From Mugil cephalus (taxonomy: Eukaryota; Chordata; Actinopteri; Mugiliformes; Mugilidae): a stretch of 64,000 nucleotides of DNA. A program made the position numbers and the translations under genes. Each line of letters begins with the position of its first letter. Positions within the stretch are counted from its first letter, which is position 1. Of the stretch, positions 37,713-46,628 are shown piece after piece. Where the stretch lies: the NCBI RefSeq assembly GCF_022458985.1, contig NC_061774.1:19376697-19440696 (forward strand), in the 5' to 3' direction. The notes below the pieces were generated by a model that had not been told where the DNA came from, did no database searches, and saw only the letters and a list, made by a program, of their open reading frames with translations.

Positions 37713-38419
37713 GCTGACGCCACTGCGCTACGATCAGAGGGACCGCATCACGCACCTCGGCGAGTTACAGTACAGCGTGGACGACGACGGCTTCCTCCGC
37801 CAGCGGGCGAATGACCTGTTCGACTACAACTCCAACGGGCTGCTGACCCGCGTCTTCAACCGCGTGAACGAGCGCACAGTGTGGTACCGCTACGACGGTC
37901 TGGGTCGGCGCGTGGCCACCAAGAGCAGCCAGGGCGAGCAGCTGCAGTTCTTTTACGCTGACCTGTCGCACCCCACCAGGGTCAGCCACTTGTACAACCA
38001 CAGCAGCAATCTGATCACGTCGCTGTACTACGACCTTCAGGGCCATCTCATCGCCATGGAGCTGAGCAGCGGGGAGGAGTACTACGTCGCCTGTGACAGC
38101 GTGGGAAGCCCGAGGGCAGTTTTCTCTAGCAAGGGCCGACTGGTCAAAGAGATCCTCTACACCCCCTATGGAGAGGTTTATCAGGACACCAACCCTGACT
38201 TCCAGCTTGTCATCGGCTTCCACGGCGGCCTGTACGATCCCCTCACTCGGCTGGTCCATTTGGGCAGGCGGGACTACGACACGCTGGCCGGCCGGTGGAC
38301 TTCGCCCAATCACGAACTGTGGGGGGAGCTGAGCAAGGAGCCGAAGCCGTTCAACTTGTACGCCTTCAAGAGTAACTGCCCGGTTGGGCGGGTGGAGGAG
38401 GTGACAAAGTTTACTACAG
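37713..38419 (+). CDS. tenm1: Teneurin-1, exon N (RHS core)
   Basis: At 707 bases this is the second largest exon after the terminal one. It completes Arg882 and encodes residues 883-1117 plus one base of Asp1118. It covers the last YD repeats ([17 protein letters not shown]) and the RHS-associated core with [37 protein letters not shown] and [13 protein letters not shown]. This core plugs the spiral YD barrel. Acceptor attccag, donor gtgaac. Confidence 0.97.
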
Positions 38420-39167
38420 GTGAACCTGAGTTCGCTGCAGCTTGAATTTCACACATTCACTCGCACATTCCTACACTGTTCCATTTAACATTGTATCAGA
38501 CGCAGATTGACGGATACAAAGAGAAACGGGCAGATTTGTTACGCAGCGACACCTACACCTACACACCCCACACGTGCACGTACAAGGGAAACATCTGCCA
38601 TAAAGAATGAGTGAGCGTGCCACATAGCTAACCACAGGTGAGCTAAGTGTTACAGAGAGAAGATGTAACAGATAGAATGTACAGGCAACAGAAAGGACAG
38701 CCCTGCCTCTGATCACATTGTTGTTTTTTTTTAACACCGGCTTCTCTGTTTTGTTCCCTCTGTCTGTCAAGAACATACTGTTTTCCCAAGAGACAAAATA
38801 GAATCTCAAGCGAGGGAACGAGATGGAATAGAAGAGTAGAAGATGAATACAGGATGTCGGTTGGGGGGGGGGCGTATGTCCTTCTGGTTAATGGAACATT
38901 CATTTGGCCTGTCACGTTTTCCTGCAGCAGGATTGTTTATTACAGAAAGAATCTGTTTGTGAGGGAAACACTGGCCGACCCGTCTCTGCCGCATATTATT
39001 CTCAGATATTGTCTGATTTCCTGTCCAAGGTGTTTTTTTTTTTCCCTGGCCTTATGACTTTTTGTTTGCTTCCCAGTATACACATTATTTTCTAACTTTC
39101 TACCCCTCTGTGCACTTTTTCTCCCCCCCTCCCCCCTTTCCTTTCTTTCATGTCTGTGTGTGCCCAG
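38420..39167 (+). other. tenm1: tenm1 intron N-O
   Basis: A 748-base intron ending in a C/T-rich tract. A G-run lies at about 38863-38871. Nothing else was recognised. Confidence 0.9.
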
Positions 39168-39310
39168 ACATCGGTAGCTGGCTGCAGCTATTTGGCTTCC
39201 AGCTTCATAATGTTGTCCCTGGCTTCCCAAAGCCTGAAGTGGGCAGAATGGAACAAACATACGAACTGATGAAGACCCAGACTAAGACACAGGACTGGGA
39301 CTCCAGCAAG
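39168..39310 (+). CDS. tenm1: Teneurin-1, exon O (linker after RHS core)
   Basis: A 143-base exon completing Asp1118 and encoding residues 1119-1165. It reads IGSWLQLFGFQLHNVVPGFP and LMKTQTKTQDWDSSK, matching the helix-containing segment between the RHS core and the C-terminal domain. Acceptor tgcccag, donor gtgagc. Confidence 0.95.
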
Positions 39311-41011
39311 GTGAGCAATGCACAACTACAAACCTCATTAAGCTGCAGTACCAAGACTGAAATTTTCTATTTTTGTAGTTATCCCTTTGGGTTATGGGGT
39401 AAAAGAAAAATAAATATGGCTGTCAAAGTTAAGTCTTTAATAATCCATTAATGCAAACTCCTTTTAATGCAATTAACACATGCACATTGTCACGGCCGGC
39501 CTGACCGCACTGAGTAATCAGGGAGTGGTCAAAGCACCAGTAGGGTGAAAAGTGAGCAGTAAAATAATTTTGACCTTAAACACTGTCAAGGAGTTATTAT
39601 CTGTCAATGTGGTCAGAGTTGAGAGCGAATTAACTTCCCTTACCACAGTATTCTAGGTGGTATTCATACCAAGTTTTAAGTTGCTGCGATGATAATAAAA
39701 CACATTTGCATAAAACTAATTTGTTCACTCCCATGTTGATGAGAATAATTAAACCTTGACTTAAAAAGTATATTTAAAACATTTTTTTTTAAACTGCAAA
39801 TTATTTGTATTAATGACTCGTGAGCTATTAGAATTATGCGATTAATCGCAATTGATTAAATATGTGAATCTATTGAGTGTCCATTTTTAGTATTGTCACC
39901 CTGACTTTGTCTTGTTCTATAAGCACATATAAGTACATTCTATAAGTATGTACATTTTTTTAAAATCAAATAATGAAATCTCCATTATTAACCCTTTGCC
40001 TTCCACACTGAGAAATACGATTAATCACGATTAAATATTAAATTAAATTTTAATCTATATTAATAGTGTGCACTGCAGACTGAGTATTTTGACATATCAT
40101 TTTTAAAATGTTCACACGCTTGTACACATTGATACAATATACTAAATAGTGAAGCTGTATGATGTATATTCTCAAAAGCACTATATCTCAAAAGGTATAA
40201 AAGCCACTGCTTATTTATTTGTACATATATTGTGTCCACGCATGGGCTAATTTGTGTATCTTAGAAATTGAATGACCAGCAGTGGTTACAAATTAAGCAT
40301 TTTATTGTTTTCTACAACTACTGCAAAAAAAGATCAACTGTGCGGTTACAATGCCAATGGAAGGGTTAACGTTTTAAAACTCAAAATATTTCTTGTATTT
40401 GGCATAATATTGATTCATGTATATACTCACACAACTAATTTGTTCACATTTGTGTGCATTTCTTTCAGAATTACACATTCATTTAATTAATTTAACCCTC
40501 ACGGCCTTCGTATTGCTGTAGGCTGCCGCAGAAACAAAAATTACCTGACTTTGTTGATGCGACTAATGTGTAATATGGATCAGCACCACATGATTTATTT
40601 AGAATGAAGATGGATGGATAGTTAGAAACGATTAAACTCATAATTATCTTCATTAAACTCCTCGTGGTCATCTTAATTAACAATATGACCATCAAAATAC
40701 TATGTATGCATTTAAACACCATTCAGATAATAAATCGAGGTTCAGTGCAGTTAACTGTGCTCCCCTGTTGTGTGTCTAGTATTTTAAAACAAACACTTGA
40801 ACACATTTTATTTCATGAATGTGGACACATTGTGTGCCACGCTAACTAATTACAATATTTAGTATTTGATTAACACTATAATCATGAATGAGTAACATTT
40901 GTGTGAATGTGCCTGCCTGCTCTCTGGTTTGTTAAGGAGAAAACGTGATGCTATTAGAAATAGTTTTGTCACTATACATAAAAAAAACCTCTGTACTTAA
41001 TATTTTCCCAG
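39311..41011 (+). other. tenm1: tenm1 intron O-P
   Basis: A 1.7 kb very AT-rich intron. Much of 39418-40060 looks like a decayed hAT-type element carrying gattaatcgcaatt-like ends. The contrast with the GC-rich final exon that follows is marked. Confidence 0.88.
39418..39882. mobile_element. Decayed hAT-type element
   Basis: The left edge ggctgtcaaagttaa and the right edge gcgattaatcgcaattgatt resemble the ends of a widespread fish hAT-like element, known to me from memory. A second right-edge-like copy (acgattaatcacgattaaat) lies at about 40018. No transposase was recognised. Confidence 0.55.
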
Positions 41012-41767
41012 GTGGCTTTGGGAATCCAGTGTGAGCTGCGGCGACAGCTGAGGAGCTTCATCTCTCTGGAGAGGCTACCTCTTCTCTCGGAGCCGGTGGG
41101 ATCGGCGTGCCACAGACCGGCGCGGCCCCCCCCCTTCGGCTCCCGGCCCTCCATTCTTGGCCCCAGCATCCGGTTCGCCGTCTCTCACGGCCGGGTCAGC
41201 GCGGAGGTCATAGGGGTGGCCAGCGAGGACAGCCGCAGGGTGGCGGCCATTTTGAACGGCGCCGTCCACCTCAGCGGGCTGAGCTTCACCGTGCACGGCT
41301 GCGACACCCACCACTTCCTGCAGTCGCGGCCGATCGAAGAGGACCTCGCCCTGGGGCTGGGAGTCGGCGGCCGCGTCCTGGAGAGCGGCGTGAACGTGAG
41401 CGTGTCTCAGATGAGCGCCACGGTGAACGGCAGGACTCGACGATTCGCCGATATCACGCTCCAGCAGGGGGCGCTGTGCCTGTGCGTGCGCTACGGCGGC
41501 AACGAGGAGGAGGAGAGGGCGCGGGTCAGGGAGGAGGCGAGGAAGCGGGCGGTGGACGGAGCGTGGGAGAAGGAGAAAAGGCGGGTGGATTTGGGGGACG
41601 CGGGGAGCCGGGCGTGGAGCGAGGCGGAGAAGCAGCAGCTGCTGTCCGGGGGACGCGTTCAGGGTTACGACGGCTACTACTCCCTGCCTATAGAGCAGCA
41701 GCCGGAGCTGTCCGACTGCCCCTCCAACATCCACTTTATGACACTGAGCGAGGTGGGGGGCAGGTAA
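41012..41767 (+). CDS. tenm1: Teneurin-1, terminal exon P (Tox-GHH-like domain and TCAP)
   Basis: The final coding exon: 251 residues (1166-1416) and a TAA stop. It opens VALGIQCELRRQLRSFISLE, as in vertebrate teneurin-1. The Tox-GHH-like fold, which resembles bacterial RHS toxin tips and serves here as an antibiotic-binding-domain-like cap, includes VIGVASEDSRRVAAILNGAV and GCDTHHF (residues 1261-1267). NGRTRRFADI follows, then the C-terminal associated peptide from residue 1373 (QQLLSGGRVQGYDGYYSLP). The protein ends VGGR, not the more usual dibasic amidation end. The exon is much richer in GC than its intron. Confidence 0.96.
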   Translation: MALGIQCELRRQLRSFISLERLPLLSEPVGSACHRPARPPPFGSRPSILGPSIRFAVSHGRVSAEVIGVASEDSRRVAAILNGAVHLSGLSFTVHGCDTHHFLQSRPIEEDLALGLGVGGRVLESGVNVSVSQMSATVNGRTRRFADITLQQGALCLCVRYGGNEEEERARVREEARKRAVDGAWEKEKRRVDLGDAGSRAWSEAEKQQLLSGGRVQGYDGYYSLPIEQQPELSDCPSNIHFMTLSEVGGR

Positions 41768-42600
41768 CAGAGACACGCGTGAGCAGCCCCCCACCCCACC
41801 AAAGACTGCCTGTTTCTACTCTACTCTGATTTGTTCTACTGTTTCTATACTGTATCAAAAGAAGAAGAAGAAGAAGAAGAAAAAAAAAGAAGACGACGAC
41901 AAAGAAGAACAAGAAGAGAGATTGGGGGGGAAAAAAAACTTCCAAATGCCTTTAATTGTGACAAAATGATGGTATTTTATTATTATCGTCCAGTTTCTCC
42001 GATTTCTAACAGTGGCACAAGCAGTGTGGTTTGGCTGTGGCTTTGCTTTTTGTATCCCGACTTGACCGACCGACTCACCGACGGACTGACTGTCTGTCTG
42101 TCATTTGCTGTTCCAACACTGTACATCATTTCGGACTCCGCATCACTGAACTGTAGAGATGGAGACTTTGCGGGATTGCCAGTGACTAATCCTCAAATCA
42201 AGAGCTCTCCGGTTGCCATTTGAGTTCCTACATGGTTTACCTCGGATATACTATCGTTTACATATTGTGTAAGAGAGGCCTTGTCGACTCTGACACTCCC
42301 CTTTAGAGAAGGAAACCTCCTGTGGTTTTCTGCCTCTGGTGTGCTCCAACAGTAGTTTGTATGAGTGTGTATACTAAAAATCAAGAATGTACATAGCCAG
42401 TGCTTTCACACTGAAAAAAAAAAGAAAAAAGAAAAAAAAAAGTGCTCAACTGGAAACTCTGTTGTTCATAAGTGTCAGTATTGTTAATCAATAGAAAAAC
42501 AGTTACATTTTTGCAAAGAATTATACATGGCTATAGTAAATATTCTCGCTGAAAAATCTGACTTTATTGGGTTACAATGCTGATTAAAGTTATTATGTGT
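41768..42600 (+). other. tenm1: tenm1 3' UTR (inferred)
   Basis: About 0.8 kb between the TAA stop and a candidate poly-A signal. It holds (GAA)n at 41861-41880 and an A-rich run near 42414-42441. The extent is inferred from the first good poly-A hexamer; a longer UTR is possible. Confidence 0.5.
42583..42588 (+). terminator. tenm1: Candidate tenm1 polyadenylation signal (ATTAAA)
   Basis: ATTAAA, the commonest variant hexamer, followed within 10-20 bases by tattatgtgtg, a plausible GT-rich downstream element. It lies 816 bases after the stop. It is a prediction from sequence only. Confidence 0.4.
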
Positions 42601-44165
42601 GAATTACCGGAGTGCTCAGTGGGATTTCATAGACATCGCTGCTTGTTATTTCTCTCCGTGTCTGCTCTCTTCTTTTTTTTCCTCTTTCTCTCGCGTCCTC
42701 TGCGCATCCGCCGCCTTCACTCCGCACATTTGTTGTGTCCCCTTTGTTCTCGTTTCAGGGAGTTTGTTACTTTCAAATCTGCGCTGTCATTATCACCCAT
42801 CATTATGGCCCTAGCCAAGGCACGCATGAGGAACCTGCGTCTGTCGGAGGACTATAAGAAGAAGAAGAAGAAGAAGCAGAAGAAGCGGCAGAAGAAGAAG
42901 AGGAAGAAGGAGGAGAGCGTGTGTGTGTGTGTGCGTGTGTTTTTTGGGGAGGTGGAGGCGGAGGAGGGGTGGAACACAGAGGAAGGGAAAAAGAAATGTG
43001 ACAGCTGAGGCTCAGCGAGTGGGTGTTGAGTGCAGAAGGGGCAGGACCTGGAGTTGGCTGTGCTGTTCTCTACAGCTTGTCTCCTCTCATTAGGAAATGC
43101 CAATCAAGACTACATGTGAACCACTTCCAAGCCTCTCCCCACCAAAAGTTAAAAAAGAAAGTGAAGAAGTTTGTTTTTGTTTTTTTTTTTCTTTTTTAAA
43201 TCTAGCACTAATCCACCTCCCCGTCCGTCTGCACTGTCCCCCCCCCCTCCACTTGCCTCCCTCCTGCCGTCACTCCGCCATCTGCCCACCATTAATTGTT
43301 TGTGTTTGTCTCCTGGGCCGCGGATGACAGAGACACACAATGCATATGTTCTGACTGCGAGCAGGTGATATACATTCGTGACTAGCGCCGCGCCGATCGC
43401 CGCCGATGCACCTTCCCTCCTAAACCATATGCTCCCCTAGATACTGTCCAACCTCATCTCCGTGGTGAAAAGATGGAGGGTGCGGTTGCTAGGAGACCGC
43501 TGCACTGAAGAATTGTCTGGGCTGAATGGATGCTCGCTCGCTCTCGCTCTCTCTCTCGGGCGCGCACACTTTTCACGTCTCTTTTCTCTGTCCCTCTCCC
43601 TCTGTCGTTTTTTTTTTTTTTTTTCTTCCTATGAGGCACCCATAATGTCAATCATGTGAATGAAGGACCCTCCCTCCCTCTTCGAGGAGTCACCCTTCCC
43701 TCCGTGGAAATCAGTTCTTCAATATGTCAAATTGAATTTTTTTTTTTTTCTCCTCGCATTACGTGTCGGAGGCAGGCTGTGCGCGGCTGCGCACCCGTGA
43801 CCTTATTTAAAGTAGTTCATTTCAGTCAATATCATTTATTTCCTTTGCCATGCACACAACTCTATTGCATTAAGAAAACAGAGCACAATATTTGTTGTCA
43901 ATTTACGTATGCAGTAATGGATATTAATGTGCCAGCAGCAGCATATCTTACATCACACCCCTGAAAAGTTATGGGGCTCTCTCTGTCTCTCTCTGTGCTG
44001 AATTTGTAGAAAAAGAAACAGATCGGAGAAGGGGAGGGGGGGGATACTGGATCTGAGTCACTTCTAGAAATGGGGAAAAATGAGTTTCAAAAACAGCAAT
44101 AAAAAAAAAGAAAGCACTTCACATGCAGCATGTGAAATGAAACCGTATGAATTAGACAGCATTTT
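42601..44165. other. Convergent intergenic space between tenm1 and sh2d1a
   Basis: About 1.5 kb between the 3' ends of the two convergent genes. It contains a long (AAG)n-type tract at 42856-42915, T-rich and C/T-rich tracts near 43170-43250 and 43540-43625, and no convincing exon. I looked here on the - strand for a fourth sh2d1a exon like the short mammalian one and did not find it. Confidence 0.6.
42856..42915. repeat. (AAG)n-rich tract
   Basis: A mostly AAG repeat with a few CAG/GCG interruptions, in the space between the convergent genes. It creates a lysine-rich open frame that is not a gene. Confidence 0.85.
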
Positions 44166-44171
44166 TTTATT
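44166..44171 (-). terminator. sh2d1a: Candidate sh2d1a polyadenylation signal (AATAAA)
   Basis: On the - strand an AATAAA lies only 23 bases beyond the TAA stop of the last open exon. This would give an extremely short 3' UTR. It supports the long-exon model if real, but AT-rich sequence makes chance hits common. Confidence 0.35.
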
Positions 44172-44194
44172 CTAATTCAGGGCTATTTGACAGC

Positions 44195-44252
44195 TTAACC
44201 GAAAGCTTGCCGCACCTCCTTCTTGTTCCTGTTTTTATGTCTCTTTGCAGCG

Positions 44253-44287
<35 letters not shown>

Positions 44288-44494
44288 CTGCTGCTGCTGG
44301 AAGTAAATGCCTGGGCCGCTGTGCGTCTGTGACAGGCTATTACCAGGCGTCTCCTCCTCGGCGTACGTTTGTGCCGGTCTCTGAGCGGTGACAGGGTACA
44401 GGAGAGGCATGGCAATTCCTTGTCCGGGCTTCTGGAAAGCTGCTATCAAGTTCTTGATTTGCCGGAAATATCGTCTCTGCACGCCGGGAGTGGT
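44195..44494 (-). CDS. sh2d1a: SH2D1A (SAP), exon 3: end of SH2 domain and polyglutamine tail
   Basis: The exon starts after gtttcag and encodes residues 68-166 with a TAA stop, as [20 protein letters not shown] then [15 protein letters not shown]. This matches the last strands and helix of the SAP SH2 domain, and Arg78, used by mammalian SAP to bind the Fyn SH3 domain, is present. Beyond the domain the frame runs into Q133-137, H138, Q139-147 and a basic tail. The predicted protein is 166 residues, against 128 in human. A donor-like site within the exon (at 44343/44342) could instead splice to an unseen last exon. Confidence 0.85.
44255..44299 (-). repeat. sh2d1a: CAG trinucleotide repeat (polyglutamine) in sh2d1a
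   Basis: On the coding strand there are five CAG codons, one CAC, then nine more CAG codons, without a single CAA. Such pure tracts are usually length-polymorphic. Whether the tract is translated depends on which exon 3 model is right. Confidence 0.9.
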
Positions 44495-46089
44495 CTGAAA
44501 CACGAGAGAGAGAGACAGTGAAAAAAATAAATAAATAAGTAAATAAAATAAAACTAAAGAGGACAATTCAAAGCGTCTCCATCTTTGCATCGACCCCCGC
44601 GGGGGTAATGAAGACGACGGGACGGGACGGGACGGGCCTGCGTTGAAATGAGCTCTCGCAGAAGCGCCGTATAAAAGGCATCAGGTGCACGAGTGCAAAG
44701 AGATGGACTGGGAGCCGTGCCAATTCTTTTATATGGCTGGTCCGCACTGTTTGTGTTAAAGACAGTAAAAAAGACACATTAATAAATGAGAGGAAATTAG
44801 AAAGCAGCTGTAAAAATCTATTGCAGGAAAGAGGGAAATATAAAAAGCATCAAGGGGTTTCGGAGCTAAATTTAGAAAACTCAGGGTCCTTCGAGAAAAC
44901 ATCCCCTCCCCTGAGCATTTGTTGTATTTTGTTAGTCAATAAAAGTCATCGTTGTAGCATTTATCTAAGACACTTCGAGTGTTTCCTCAACAGCTTTGTC
45001 CGTGACGCAAGCATCCTTTTAAGAAATGACCTGTGGCCGTAAGTAAGAGCAAACAAAAAAACAAAAATCTTTTTTTTTTCGCTTCATGGATCTCTCAGGG
45101 AGTGTTGCTTTATTTCTAATTGATAGCACACGCATCAGTTTTCCCATTCGTTTGTTTGCCCACAGCTGTCACTTTAATGTCCCCGAAACCACGGCGCCCT
45201 GGACGACTACCGTAATTTTGTCAAGTAAGGACTTTAAAAAAAAAAAGAGAGAGAGAAAAAAAAAAGCATTTTCGTGTTTCCATTCTCGCGCTATCAATCA
45301 CGCGGCGGAGGAATGGTGGAAAATGTGTCCTTTGAACGCATTTTAAAATCATTTAATCAAACGCGGAGAGCACTTCCCGCAGCACGGCACTCCGGCCACA
45401 AGTGCTACCTCTGTTCCCGAGAAGATTTCATTAAAGTGATTGATATTGCACATGAATAATGTAAAGTGTTATTGAGCTTGTAGTGAAATTCTTGTAATTC
45501 CAGCCTTCTCCCCCCCCCCCCTCTCTATCCGTTCGCTCTGTGCCGTCAGTAAAAATGAGTGGGGGGCAGAGGGTGGTGGTGGTGGTAGTGGGGAGAGAAT
45601 GTCGTTACAACAGCGTGTAGCTCAGTCGTCAGAGAGAGACATAGCCTTCAGATGTCTCTATACATTCCCATCTCTGGGTGTTTGCCAGCCCTCAGCGCTC
45701 AATTACATATCCCATCAGAAATGCTGTCAAACGCAATTCTACATTTCCCATCTCTAGAGTGTACGCCGATGCTGTGGCATCCTAAATTTGAGGTTGGGGT
45801 GAAGGAAGGGAGGGGCGGGCGGGGGTGCTCTTACAGCCTCGCAGGGTGTTATTGCTAAAGGGAAAGAAATGCACCCTTCTCTCAGCGTTGTTGTCAGTTT
45901 CTCAAAAGAGAAAATGTTTGCCTCAGATTCACACCTTGTTGAATTGTGCTGGCACCTAAGCGGCGTCTAAACCAATAAACGCCAACCAGGGCCAGTCAGA
46001 CGTGCAGCTGTTCTGCAGAGTGTTTCACGGCGCAACGAACAACGGCAACAACCACAAAATACACAAATAAGAAAAGTAAAATGTCTCAC
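44495..46089 (-). other. sh2d1a: sh2d1a intron 2
   Basis: A 1.6 kb intron between exon 2 (donor gtgaga) and exon 3 (acceptor tttcag). It contains A-rich runs near 45235-45265 and a C-run near 45511. No extra exon was seen. Confidence 0.85.
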
Positions 46090-46153
46090 GTCTGCGGCCC
46101 ATGAGCCTGCGTCATCTTGGTGGATTCTGTACGTGTAGACGTATCCGTCAAAC
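46090..46153 (-). CDS. sh2d1a: SH2D1A (SAP), exon 2: central SH2 strands
   Basis: A 64-base exon giving one base of Leu46 and 21 full codons, FDGYVYTYRIHQDDAGSWAA D, aligned without gaps to the 21-residue human exon 2. It forms part of the phosphotyrosine peptide-binding surface. The acceptor gcgcag is preceded by a long TG microsatellite rather than an ordinary pyrimidine tract. Confidence 0.93.
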
Positions 46154-46191
46154 CTGCGCACACACACACACACACACACGCACACACACGT
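46154..46191. repeat. (CA/TG)n microsatellite at the sh2d1a exon 2 acceptor
   Basis: A nearly pure dinucleotide run of about 35 bases that reads (TG)n on the sh2d1a coding strand. It ends two bases before the CAG acceptor. Confidence 0.9.
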
Positions 46192-46491
46192 TAAACCACT
46201 TTGACCTTTTCACCTTTTAATGAAATAATTGTTTGCCCCGGCTGGCGGCGGCGGCGACGCTGCTCCCCGCGGGACACTTCATTTCGCACTCAATAAGCAG
46301 ACCGCACCAGCTCGGGATTCCACTCACTTTGCTGCATTTATGTCTTTTGTTTTTTGTCGAAACGTGAGCGGATCGATAATGTTTGTGACGGCTGAAAATG
46401 GGATTACAAAGTGAGCTGATGTGATTATGAGGCCCGGGTGAGAGCCAGAAGAAAGCGGCGGCAAAGTGTGCAAATTTGTGTTCATACTCAC
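46154..46491 (-). other. sh2d1a: sh2d1a intron 1
   Basis: A 338-base intron, donor CT/gtgagta at 46491 and acceptor next to the TG repeat. It also contains a (GGC)n-like patch near 46243-46258. Confidence 0.9.
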
Positions 46492-46628
46492 AGCACACAC
46501 AGGCAGTAGACACCCGGCACAGAGTCGCTGTTGCGGATCAGGTAGCTCCCGTTTCGGCCGTCCTGGCCCAGCCTCCTCTCCCCTTCTTCCTTGCCAATAG
46601 GTCCGTGGTAGACAGGCAGTTTATCCAT
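46492..46628 (-). CDS. sh2d1a: SH2D1A (SAP), exon 1: start and first half of SH2 domain
   Basis: It encodes 45 residues plus two bases of Leu46. It begins [20 protein letters not shown] and includes [18 protein letters not shown]. Arg32, the SH2 arginine that binds phosphotyrosine, is in place. SAP is a free SH2 adaptor that binds SLAM-family receptors in T and NK cells and recruits Fyn. The ATG gives the same start and length as mammalian SAP. Its position tail-to-tail with tenm1 matches human SH2D1A-TENM1 and argues for sh2d1a rather than sh2d1b. Confidence 0.93.

Noticed and set aside
41075..41829. Two long open frames (about 240 codons each) overlapping tenm1 exon P, one on each strand
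   Set aside because: Arginine/proline- and leucine/valine-rich shadow translations caused by the high GC of a confirmed exon; no domain.
42577..43008. A lysine-rich 143-codon frame after tenm1
   Set aside because: It is produced by the (AAG)n tract; the rest is not protein-like.
44495..44590. Upstream extension of the sh2d1a exon 3 frame, with a hydrophobic start
   Set aside because: Homology to SAP begins at the tttcag acceptor; the Leu/Ser-rich stretch is translated pyrimidine tract.
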